Source: an uncultured Eubacteriales bacterium (GTDB taxonomy: Bacteria; Bacillota; Clostridia; Eubacteriales; Anaerofustaceae). From it: 5,361 bases of DNA. Positions within the stretch are counted from its first letter, which is position 1, and each line of letters begins with the position of its first letter. The translations under genes were made by a program, and so were the position numbers. The DNA lies in the NCBI GenBank assembly GCA_902796565.1, contig CADBPP010000129.1, positions 1 to 5,361 on the forward strand. The letters run 5' to 3'. Shown here in pieces: positions 1 to 4,797 of this stretch. The notes beneath the pieces were generated by a model. That model worked only from the letters and a program-made list of their open reading frames with translations. It searched no databases and was not told the DNA's origin.

Positions 1-276
1 CCTCAGATCATCCGCGCTGAAGGCGTTCGCCAGGGACAGCTGGGCCGTGGCGTGGGTGACCTTTGAAAAGCCCTCCTTTGCCCTTCCTCCCACGTTGACG
101 GTGGGGGAATCGCTCCTTCTCAGGGAGGGATGATCCTCCTCGAGGGAAGTGAGTTCAGCCATGAGAAGATCGTACTCCTCGTCGGACACAGCGGGAGCAT
201 CCTCCTCGTAGTACAGGCGGTTGTATTCGATCAGAAGATCGGTAAGTTCGTTTATTCTTTTCTCAACAGGATCCAT
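1..276 (-). CDS. ligA: NAD-dependent DNA ligase LigA, N-terminal fragment (runs off left edge)
   Basis: This is the first 92 codons of NAD-dependent DNA ligase, which seals nicks in replication and repair after adenylating an active-site lysine with NAD+. The visible part is domain Ia, which binds the NMN half of NAD+. Residues 22-36 carry the family pattern Tyr22-Tyr23, Asp32, Tyr35 and Asp36 (DAPAVSDEEYD). Residues 57-64 are SPTVNVGG, and QLSLANAF at 79-86 is the counterpart of the usual PMLSL-N-F segment. The adenylation KxDG motif lies beyond the window. The ATG at 276 is preceded by GGAAGGTG about 7 bases upstream and lies inside the end of rnhC, overlapping it by 14 bases (ATGGATCCTGTTGA), so translational coupling is likely. 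Tyr replaces the His23 of the E. coli enzyme, as is common in Gram-positive ligases. The family call is secure; only the 3' end is missing. Confidence 0.95.
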   Translation of the reverse strand, partial: MDPVEKRINELTDLLIEYNRLYYEEDAPAVSDEEYDLLMAELTSLEEDHPSLRRSDSPTVNVGGRAKEGFSKVTHATAQLSLANAFSADDLR

Positions 277-1123
277 CTTCGGTCACCTTCCGTGTGTTTC
301 TGAAGTTAAGCTTGCATACCTCGGCGAGAGCTTCCTGCCCGTAGCGGGCGGCGAAGGTCCTCGCAGCCTCGTCGGCTGCACTTCCGGCGCCGGGGCAAAA
401 CTCCACGGCGTACTTTTCGCTCATCTCATCCAGCCTCTTTTTATAGACGCTCCTGGCGAGGATGCTCGCCGCGGCGACGGCCATGTTCTCCTCCGCCCTG
501 TGGGCGAGATGCAGTTCTATCCCTGACCCGGAAAGGGCGGCCCCCAGCTTCTGGCCGGAAGTGAACTGATCCACCAGGAGCCTGCTGCAGCCGCTTCTTT
601 CGGCGGTCCTCACAGCTGCCCTGGCGTGGGCCTTTTCCAGTATGGTATTCATGTTGGGACAGGAGGGATACATCCGGTTGAAGGCCGCAGGGGAGAGCTC
701 CACCAAGGTGTACACCGGGCAGATATCCGTTATCACCTCCCGGAGGCGCTCGATCCTGGCGTCGGAAAGGGTCTTCGAATCCCTGATCCCGGATGAGGCC
801 AGGGCGGAATACATCTTTTCGTCACAGTAGACGCAGGCAGCGACCAGTGGCCCGAACCAGTCCCCCTTCCCCGCCTCGTCCGAACCGCACAGAGGCGGCT
901 CGAGCAGGGGATATCCCCCGGGAGAGGCGCCCAGAAGGCCCTTTAGGCGTTCGTCCCTGAGATGGGAGAGATCCAGGGTGCTTTTCCCTTTTTTATTGGT
1001 ATACAGTCTGATGTTTCCGGCCTCCTTAAGCTTCAGCTGCACGCCGTAGGGGATCTGTTTCTCCTCCGTTACGGCATAGCCCTGCGAAGAAAGGAGAGCC
1101 TTTATGTCTTTTAGATTATCCAT
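263..1123 (-). CDS. rnhC: Ribonuclease HIII
   Basis: This 286-residue enzyme cleaves the RNA strand of RNA/DNA hybrids and acts in removal of primers, R-loops or ribonucleotides. Residues 1-75 form the TBP-like substrate-binding domain that separates HIII from HII. The catalytic domain begins with GSDEAGKGDWFGPL (80-93), giving Asp82 and Glu83. It continues with DSKTLSD (115-121), LLVDQF with Asp185, and AEENMAVAAASILAR (210-224), which supplies the fourth acid, Glu211 or Glu212. The end KLNFRNTRKV matches the conserved C-terminal HFANT-K type motif, so the protein looks complete. The start is placed at the ATG at 1123. An in-frame ATG at 1165 would add 14 residues, but it lies upstream of a near-perfect promoter and has no ribosome binding site. 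No Shine-Dalgarno precedes 1123 either, which fits a leaderless message. The gene overlaps ligA by 14 bases. Confidence 0.95.
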   Translation of the reverse strand: MDNLKDIKALLSSQGYAVTEEKQIPYGVQLKLKEAGNIRLYTNKKGKSTLDLSHLRDERLKGLLGASPGGYPLLEPPLCGSDEAGKGDWFGPLVAACVYCDEKMYSALASSGIRDSKTLSDARIERLREVITDICPVYTLVELSPAAFNRMYPSCPNMNTILEKAHARAAVRTAERSGCSRLLVDQFTSGQKLGAALSGSGIELHLAHRAEENMAVAAASILARSVYKKRLDEMSEKYAVEFCPGAGSAADEAARTFAARYGQEALAEVCKLNFRNTRKVTEDGSC

Positions 1124-1130
1124 TGAGGTG

Positions 1131-1159
1131 ATTATATAATACCTTCGGGATAAATGCAA
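1131..1159 (-). promoter_or_regulatory. Sigma-A type promoter of rnhC-ligA, predicted leaderless
   Basis: On the minus strand TTGCAT (1159-1154) and a perfect TATAAT (1136-1131) are separated by exactly 17 bases. Only seven bases (CACCTCA) separate the -10 box from the ATG at 1123. Transcription should therefore begin at 1124 or on the A of the start codon itself, leaving no room for a ribosome binding site. The promoter lies just downstream of the terminator of the preceding operon, so rnhC and ligA form their own unit. The start site is inferred from normal -10 spacing. Confidence 0.8.
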
Positions 1160-1175
1160 AAGCATTGTGCAAAAG
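1155..1175. repeat. Short direct repeat and small palindrome around the rnhC -35 box
   Basis: The octamer TGCAAAAG occurs at 1155-1162 and again at 1168-1175, a 13-base period. The first copy is embedded in the small inverted repeat AATGC-AAAA-GCATT (1153-1166), which covers the -35 hexamer. It could be a protein-binding site controlling rnhC, but arms this short in an A-rich stretch may arise by chance. Confidence 0.35.
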
Positions 1176-1216
1176 CCGCCTACGCCCCGGGCCGCATGGG
1201 CCCGGGGCGTAGGCGG
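1171..1216 (-). terminator. Strong intrinsic terminator after the CDF gene
   Basis: A perfect 18-bp inverted repeat (arms 1176-1193 and 1199-1216) with a 5-base loop lies 21 bases beyond the CDF stop codon. Read on the minus strand, the stem begins CCGCCTACGCC and is followed by CTTTTG, a short four-T tract. The stem is almost entirely G/C and should be extremely stable. The plus-strand exit has no T run, so termination is mainly of the minus-strand operon. The short T tract is the only weak point of the call. Confidence 0.8.
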
Positions 1217-1237
1217 AAAATATTATCTGAAAGGAGA

Positions 1238-2389
1238 TCACTCTTCTGCGAAATCCGTATCCATGGTGACGTTCAGCGTGTAGCCCGGGAAGGCCTCACG
1301 AACGTCCTCCGCCACATCGTCGTGCACCTTCCTGCGGGAAGGTGCGTCGAAGCTGATGACCAGGTCGAAACGCATGGCCTTCACGTCCTTCTCCAGATAG
1401 AAGCCGTGCAGCTCCCTGACATATTCATGGGAGAAAGCTATCTTCATGACCTTTTCCCTGGCCTCGATCACCTCGGGGTCCACGGTGTTAACGGAATAGA
1501 CTCCGATAGCGGTGAGGATCACATTGTGCTGCCGGTAGACCTCCACCTGTATGGAGCGGATCAGCTTGTCCAGCTTATCGGCGGAAAGAGTATCCTCCAC
1601 CTCGATGTGCACCGAGCCGTTCCATGAGTCGGGACCGTAGTTGTTGAGCACCAGGTCGTAGGCCCCCTTCACCTCGGGGAAGCTCCTGACAGTATCTTTG
1701 ATGTTCGCGGCAAGCTCGGAGTCGTTCCTTTCTCCGAGGATGCTGGAGATGGTGTCCCTGAGCATATCTATGCCGGACTTTACGATCACCAGGGAGATGA
1801 CCGCAGCGAGATATGCCTCCAGCGAAACACCGAAGAAGATGTATACGGCCGCAGCCACCAGGGTGGACGCGGAGATGACGGAGTCCAGCATGGCGTCCGC
1901 TCCTGAGTTGACCAGGGAATCGGAGTTGACCCTCTCTCCCACTGCCTTCACGTAGCGTCCCAGGACGATCTTGACCGCCACCGCGACCCCCACGATGATC
2001 AGAGCCGCCGAGGAATAATCCGGCGTTTCGGGATGTATGATCTGCTTCACCGATTCCGTGAGGGACGTGACGCCCGCGTAGAGCACGATCACCGAGATGA
2101 TCATCGCGCTCAGGTACTCCACCCTGCCGTAACCGAAGGGATGCTTCTTGTCGGGGGCCTTCCCCGCCAGCTTCGTTCCGATTATGGTGATCAGCGAGCT
2201 GCCCGCGTCGGAGATGTTGTTCACGGCGTCCAGCACTATCGCGATGGAGTGGCTCAGGAGCCCGACAACAGCCTTGAAGGCCGCCAGGAACACGTTGGCC
2301 ACGATGGCGATGATGCTTGTTTTTATGATGGTCCTTTCCCGGGAGGAGGCCTGCTCCTCTGCTGAACGGGTCAGTTCATGTTCTGTCAT
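1238..2389 (-). CDS. Cation diffusion facilitator (divalent metal exporter) with extended cytoplasmic domain
   Basis: This 383-residue inner-membrane antiporter of the CDF family would export a divalent metal in exchange for protons. Six hydrophobic segments can be seen at about 22-45, 48-72, 92-114, 127-148, 166-186 and 189-207. The loop between TM2 and TM3 has the family signature HPFGYGRVEYL (83-93). The metal site is Asn57-x3-Asp61 in TM2 and Asp165-x3-Asp169 in TM5. The TM2 Asn replaces the His of classical zinc exporters or the Asp of FieF-type proteins, and is a feature associated with manganese exporters such as MntE, so Mn(II) is a candidate substrate; Fe(II) cannot be excluded. The C-terminal region (about 220-383) is roughly twice the usual single dimerisation domain. 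The ATG at 2389 follows a weak AGGGACGG-like site. The gene starts 26 bases after the flavodoxin-like gene with no terminator between, so it is the last gene of the ohrR operon. Confidence 0.92.
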   Translation of the reverse strand: MTEHELTRSAEEQASSRERTIIKTSIIAIVANVFLAAFKAVVGLLSHSIAIVLDAVNNISDAGSSLITIIGTKLAGKAPDKKHPFGYGRVEYLSAMIISVIVLYAGVTSLTESVKQIIHPETPDYSSAALIIVGVAVAVKIVLGRYVKAVGERVNSDSLVNSGADAMLDSVISASTLVAAAVYIFFGVSLEAYLAAVISLVIVKSGIDMLRDTISSILGERNDSELAANIKDTVRSFPEVKGAYDLVLNNYGPDSWNGSVHIEVEDTLSADKLDKLIRSIQVEVYRQHNVILTAIGVYSVNTVDPEVIEAREKVMKIAFSHEYVRELHGFYLEKDVKAMRFDLVISFDAPSRRKVHDDVAEDVREAFPGYTLNVTMDTDFAEE

Positions 2390-2415
2390 TTTAATCCGTC
2401 CCTGATAAATAGTTT

Positions 2416-2835
2416 TTAATCGTTTCCTTCCATTATCCCGCGGGCGAACTCCGCCGCCGCCGCGAGATCATTTTCATCCGGCTTTCCTTTGTTGAGGCCC
2501 TTGAATTCACCCTTGCAGTGGAATTCCCGGCTGTCCATGGGGATCCCCGCCTTATCTGCCTCATCCTTCACCTTTTTCCAGGTGGAATTAAGAAGCGCCG
2601 CGGAACCGAAGTTCACGATGCGGCCCACCTTCGAAGGGTCGAGGGCGCGTATGAAGGAACGCACCTCGGGATCGATGGTGAAGGCGTAGTAGGAATTTCC
2701 CAGGAAAAGCACGTCGGCGTATCCGTCCAGGGGAGCGTCCAGGGGCAGGGCCTCGGTGCCGGCGGCCGCGGCCACAGCCTCGGCCAGGCGCCTGGTGTTG
2801 CCGGTCTTCGTGTAGTATCTGACCGCAGCTTTCAT
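2416..2835 (-). CDS. Small flavodoxin-like protein
   Basis: This is a 139-residue flavodoxin-fold protein, predicted cytoplasmic. The N-terminus MKAAVRYYTKTGNTRRLAEA is the first beta strand followed by the FMN phosphate-binding loop T9-K-T-G-N-T14. VLFLGNSYYAFTIDPEV (42-58) and IVNFGSAALL (73-82) are the next strand-loop elements expected to contact the flavin ring. The C-terminal part has a single cysteine, Cys107, in FHCKGEF, followed by GKPDENDLAAAAEFA, a pattern of short flavodoxin-family proteins in anaerobes. The start at 2835 is chosen because it is one base after the peroxidase stop (TGA-G-ATG) and begins exactly at the flavodoxin strand; the frame is open further upstream, but only as a shadow of the peroxidase gene. 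It could act as an electron carrier or small quinone or thiol reductase; its true partner is unknown. Confidence 0.85.
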   Translation of the reverse strand: MKAAVRYYTKTGNTRRLAEAVAAAAGTEALPLDAPLDGYADVLFLGNSYYAFTIDPEVRSFIRALDPSKVGRIVNFGSAALLNSTWKKVKDEADKAGIPMDSREFHCKGEFKGLNKGKPDENDLAAAAEFARGIMEGND

Positions 2836-2836
2836 C

Positions 2837-3391
2837 TCAGGCTTCTTTGATTGCGGATACCACCGCCGCCTTGACGTCCTCCATGTCCACGGTGGGCTCG
2901 AAACGGGCAATGACCTCGCCATTTCTGCTGACCAGGAACTTGGTGAAGTTCCACTTGATGTAGGCCTTGTCGCCGAAGGTCTTGTTGTTCATGTCGGAGA
3001 ACTTCTTGAGGGCAGCGAACTTGATGCCCTTGCCGAATCCCTCGAAGGGCTTTTCCGTGGCAAGATACGCGAACAGGGGATCTGCGGTCTCGCCGTTCAC
3101 GTCGATCTTGGTGAACTGGGGGAATTCAGTGCCGAACTTGAGGGTGCAGAACTCATGGATCTCATCATCGGATCCGGGAGCCTGGTTCGCGAACTGGTTG
3201 CAGGGGAAGTCGAGGATCTCGAAGCCCTGGTCCCTGAGTTCCCTGTACATGTCCTCGAGGGGCTCATAGTGGGGAGTGAAGCCGCATCCGGTGGCGGTAT
3301 TCACGATAAGGAGCACCTTTCCCGCATACTGTGAGAGGCTCACGTCATTTCCCTGTCTGTCTTTTACTGTGAAATCATAAACTGTTGTCAT
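2837..3391 (-). CDS. gpx: Glutathione peroxidase family thiol peroxidase (2-Cys, probably thioredoxin-dependent)
   Basis: This 184-residue cytoplasmic enzyme would reduce hydrogen peroxide and organic or lipid hydroperoxides. The peroxidatic cysteine is Cys36 in NTATGCGFTPHYEPLE, a Cys where animal enzymes have selenocysteine. The catalytic tetrad is completed by Gln70 (NQFANQAPGS), Trp147 and Asn148 (IKWNFTKF). Cys82 in EFCTLKFGTEFPQF lies where the resolving cysteine of thioredoxin-dependent members sits, so thioredoxin rather than glutathione is the expected reductant. Residues about 111-142 form a longer insert than in the roughly 160-residue enzymes, as seen in other clostridial members. 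The start at 3391 has AAAGGA (3406-3401) nine bases upstream. An in-frame ATG at 3418, overlapping the ohrR stop as TAATG, would add MKKKKGIIE but lacks a well-spaced site. The gene lies directly downstream of ohrR in the same operon. Confidence 0.95.
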   Translation of the reverse strand: MTTVYDFTVKDRQGNDVSLSQYAGKVLLIVNTATGCGFTPHYEPLEDMYRELRDQGFEILDFPCNQFANQAPGSDDEIHEFCTLKFGTEFPQFTKIDVNGETADPLFAYLATEKPFEGFGKGIKFAALKKFSDMNNKTFGDKAYIKWNFTKFLVSRNGEVIARFEPTVDMEDVKAAVVSAIKEA

Positions 3392-3400
3392 TTCGATAAT

Positions 3401-3406
3401 TCCTTT
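3401..3406 (-). promoter_or_regulatory. Ribosome binding site deciding the peroxidase start
   Basis: AAAGGA on the minus strand lies nine bases before the ATG at 3391. It is inside the alternative N-terminal extension that starts at 3418, and so favours the shorter 184-residue product. Confidence 0.65.
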
Positions 3407-3417
3407 CTTTTTTTTCA

Positions 3418-3855
3418 TTACTTCCGGCTGTCCAGAAGCTCGTACAGAAGCGAATAAAGCTCAAGGGCCTTTTCCGGGGTGAGAGCTATGCAGCTGCCTA
3501 CCCCTGAAGGGATATCCTTTGCCTTTTCCTTCAGCTGCCTGCCCTTTTCGGTGAGGGTCACCACAACCACCCGCTCGTCCTGTGCGCTGCGTGTCCTTTC
3601 GACATACCCCTCCTGCTGCATCTTCTTGAGCAAAGGTGAAAGGGTGCCGTTGTCGAGCATCAGCTTTTCGCACAGTTCTCCCACCGTGACGGCGTCCTTC
3701 TCCCACAGCACCAGGAACACGATGTACTGGGTATAGGTGAGGCCCAGGGGCTTAAGCCAGGGGGTATAAAGGCTTATCACCTGTCTCGAAGCGGCGTAGA
3801 GCGGAAAACACAGCTGGTTCGCCAGTTTCAGCGCCTCATCGGAATCGTATCCCAT
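3418..3855 (-). CDS. ohrR: OhrR-type MarR family organic peroxide sensor/repressor
   Basis: This 145-residue winged-helix repressor of the MarR family is expected to leave DNA when its reactive cysteine is oxidised by organic hydroperoxide. The OhrR hallmark LCFPLYAASR puts the sensing thiol at Cys16. Tyr20 and Tyr30 match the two tyrosines (19 and 29) that contact Cys15 in B. subtilis OhrR. GLTYTQYIVFLVLWE (38-52) is the conserved helix after the dimer segment. The recognition helix region is LDNGTLSPLLKKM (67-79), and the wing includes RSAQDERVVVVTLTEKG (89-105). A second cysteine, Cys122, about 106 residues from Cys16, has the spacing of 2-Cys OhrR proteins; Cys62 is a further cysteine. 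The ATG at 3855 is chosen over one at 3897 because AAAGGAGG precedes it by seven bases and the longer form would start within the promoter/operator. The stop overlaps a downstream ATG (TAATG). Autoregulation is likely through the adjacent palindrome. Confidence 0.88.
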   Translation of the reverse strand: MGYDSDEALKLANQLCFPLYAASRQVISLYTPWLKPLGLTYTQYIVFLVLWEKDAVTVGELCEKLMLDNGTLSPLLKKMQQEGYVERTRSAQDERVVVVTLTEKGRQLKEKAKDIPSGVGSCIALTPEKALELYSLLYELLDSRK

Positions 3856-3862
3856 TTCCCTT

Positions 3863-3870
3863 CCTCCTTT
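3863..3870 (-). promoter_or_regulatory. Strong ribosome binding site of ohrR
   Basis: AAAGGAGG on the minus strand lies seven bases before the ATG at 3855. It is the best Shine-Dalgarno in the window and fixes the ohrR start. Confidence 0.9.
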
Positions 3871-3881
3871 ATGTTTGTTGC

Positions 3882-3905
3882 AATTATATTTTATCAAATA
3901 TAATT
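3882..3905. promoter_or_regulatory. Palindromic operator over the ohrR promoter
   Basis: This is a perfect inverted repeat with 10-base arms, AATTATATTT and AAATATAATT, around a 4-base spacer. It covers the whole -10 box and much of the promoter spacer, so a bound dimer would block RNA polymerase. Known OhrR operators are AT-rich palindromes of the TACAATT/AATTGTA kind, so binding by the adjacent OhrR is the natural inference. Which protein binds has not been shown. Confidence 0.8.
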
Positions 3906-3916
3906 TTGGATGTCAA
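3888..3916 (-). promoter_or_regulatory. Promoter of the ohrR-gpx-flavodoxin-CDF operon
   Basis: Perfect TTGACA (3916-3911) and TAAAAT (3893-3888) are spaced by exactly 17 bases on the minus strand. Transcription would start near 3881, giving a leader of roughly 26 bases that contains the AGGAGG site. The -35 box is separated by one base from the T tract of the preceding terminator, so the two transcription units are packed back to back. Confidence 0.88.
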
Positions 3917-3917
3917 C

Positions 3918-3945
3918 AAAAAAGAGAGAAACTTCCGTTTCTCCC
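3918..3945 (-). terminator. Intrinsic terminator after the HSL-family esterase
   Basis: On the minus strand GGGAGAAAC (3945-3937), loop GGAA and GTTTCTCTC (3932-3924) form a 9-bp stem with one G-U pair, followed by six T (3923-3918). It lies 12 bases after the esterase stop. This is a classical rho-independent terminator that isolates the ohrR operon from upstream transcription. Confidence 0.9.
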
Positions 3946-3957
3946 GGGCAGGTGATG

Positions 3958-4728
3958 TCATACCAGATACTTTTGTGCTTCCCCGATGAGTCTTTTCCTT
4001 GCCTCCCTTGCGTTTTTCGTCCAGAAAAGGGCGTCGAAGGCGTGCATCCTGCCGTGGAAGACATCCGCTTTCGCCTCTATCCCCGCCTTTGTGAGCTCTT
4101 CGACATACTTCAGTGTCTCATCCAGGAACGGTTCCCCGTCCGTAACGTAGGTATAGCACGGAGGAAGGCCCCTGTAGTCCGTCTGACGGGAGGGGCTGGC
4201 GTAGGGCTGCACAGAGGAGGCGCCCCGCATCTCCCCGAGATACTTCTTCCAGGCCCTGTGGTTCCTTTTCGTGTTCCACACCCAGGCGTGGTTGTCCCTC
4301 GATGAGGCGGTGTCCTCGCAGTCCAGCATGGGATACAGCGGGATCTGAAACTTCACCGGTATCCCTCCCCTGTCCCTGGCATACATGCACAGGGCAGCAG
4401 CGAGGCCGCCTCCGGCGCTTTCCCCTCCCACGATGAGCCTTTGGGGGTCGAATCCCAGATCATCAGCGTGCTTAAACATATATTTAAGGGCCTCCCAGCA
4501 GTCCTCCAGGGCGGCGGGGTAAGGGGAAGTTCCCGCCAGGCGGTATTCCGGGGACACGACGATCCCCGAAAAGCGCTTTGCCAGCATCTTTCCCATGGAG
4601 TAATGCACCATAGCCGCCATACCGGTCACATATCCCCCGCCGTGGATCCACAATATCCCGGGGCCGGTCCCGTAACGGAGGATCACCAGATCCATCCCTC
4701 CCGCGGGGGTGTCTATGCGTTTTCTCAT
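3958..4728 (-). CDS. HSL-family (Abhydrolase_3) carboxylesterase
   Basis: This 256-residue alpha/beta hydrolase resembles the hormone-sensitive lipase group (bacterial family IV), which cleaves short acyl esters. WIHGGGY (27-33) forms the oxyanion hole. GGESAGGG (101-108) carries the nucleophile Ser104. FHGRMHAFD (224-232) supplies His229. At the place of the usual catalytic Asp in DPLxDE the sequence reads EPFLDE, so Glu199 is the probable third member of the triad. No signal peptide is visible, so it should be cytoplasmic. The ATG at 4728 is preceded closely by GGGAGGGG. It lies 69 bases downstream of the CE1-type esterase gene, with a hairpin between, and is followed by a terminator. The native substrate is unknown; an acetylated sugar or other small ester from the same pathway as its neighbour is a guess. 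The protein is somewhat shorter than the roughly 300 residues of typical members, mostly because the N-terminal cap is reduced. Confidence 0.9.
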   Translation of the reverse strand: MRKRIDTPAGGMDLVILRYGTGPGILWIHGGGYVTGMAAMVHYSMGKMLAKRFSGIVVSPEYRLAGTSPYPAALEDCWEALKYMFKHADDLGFDPQRLIVGGESAGGGLAAALCMYARDRGGIPVKFQIPLYPMLDCEDTASSRDNHAWVWNTKRNHRAWKKYLGEMRGASSVQPYASPSRQTDYRGLPPCYTYVTDGEPFLDETLKYVEELTKAGIEAKADVFHGRMHAFDALFWTKNAREARKRLIGEAQKYLV

Positions 4729-4755
4729 CTGTCCCCTCCCTTCGCATATACAGCT

Positions 4756-4777
4756 GTCCCCCGCATGAGCGGGGGAC
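4756..4777 (-). other. Perfect hairpin between the two esterase genes
   Basis: GTCCCCCGC (4756-4764) and GCGGGGGAC (4769-4777) form a 9-bp perfect inverted repeat with a 4-base loop. It is 20 bases past the stop of the upstream gene and 27 bases before the start of the next. No T tract follows on either strand, so it is not a standard terminator. It may stabilise the upstream message, act as a partial attenuator, or affect translation of the downstream esterase. The sequence CTGTCCCC is repeated at 4729-4736, over the ribosome binding site of that gene. Confidence 0.75.
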
Positions 4778-4797
4778 GGTAGTGATCTGAAAATGTA

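Noticed and set aside
1124..1165. Longer RNase HIII start at 1165.
   Set aside because: There is no ribosome binding site, and the extra codons coincide with the -35, spacer and -10 of a near-consensus promoter.
1154..1627. Plus-strand open frame of 157 codons opposite the CDF gene and its terminator.
   Set aside because: It is a shadow of the conserved CDF C-terminal domain with no ribosome binding site or recognisable motif.
2836..2922. Upstream extension of the flavodoxin-like gene to an ATG at 2922.
   Set aside because: The added 29 residues are a shifted reading of the conserved peroxidase C-terminus; the flavodoxin strand begins exactly at 2835, one base after the peroxidase stop.
3882..3888. 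TATAAT at 3888-3883 as the -10 box of the ohrR promoter.
   Set aside because: It would give a 22-base spacer from TTGACA; TAAAAT at 3893-3888 gives the ideal 17.
3910..4305. Plus-strand open frame of 131 codons beginning beside the ohrR operator, as if divergently transcribed.
   Set aside because: It is antisense to the esterase gene, has no ribosome binding site, begins inside the -35 box of the opposite promoter and its composition is that of a shadow frame.
4756..4777. Hairpin between the esterases as an intrinsic terminator.
   Set aside because: The stem is strong, but neither strand continues into a T tract, so it is listed as a structural element only.
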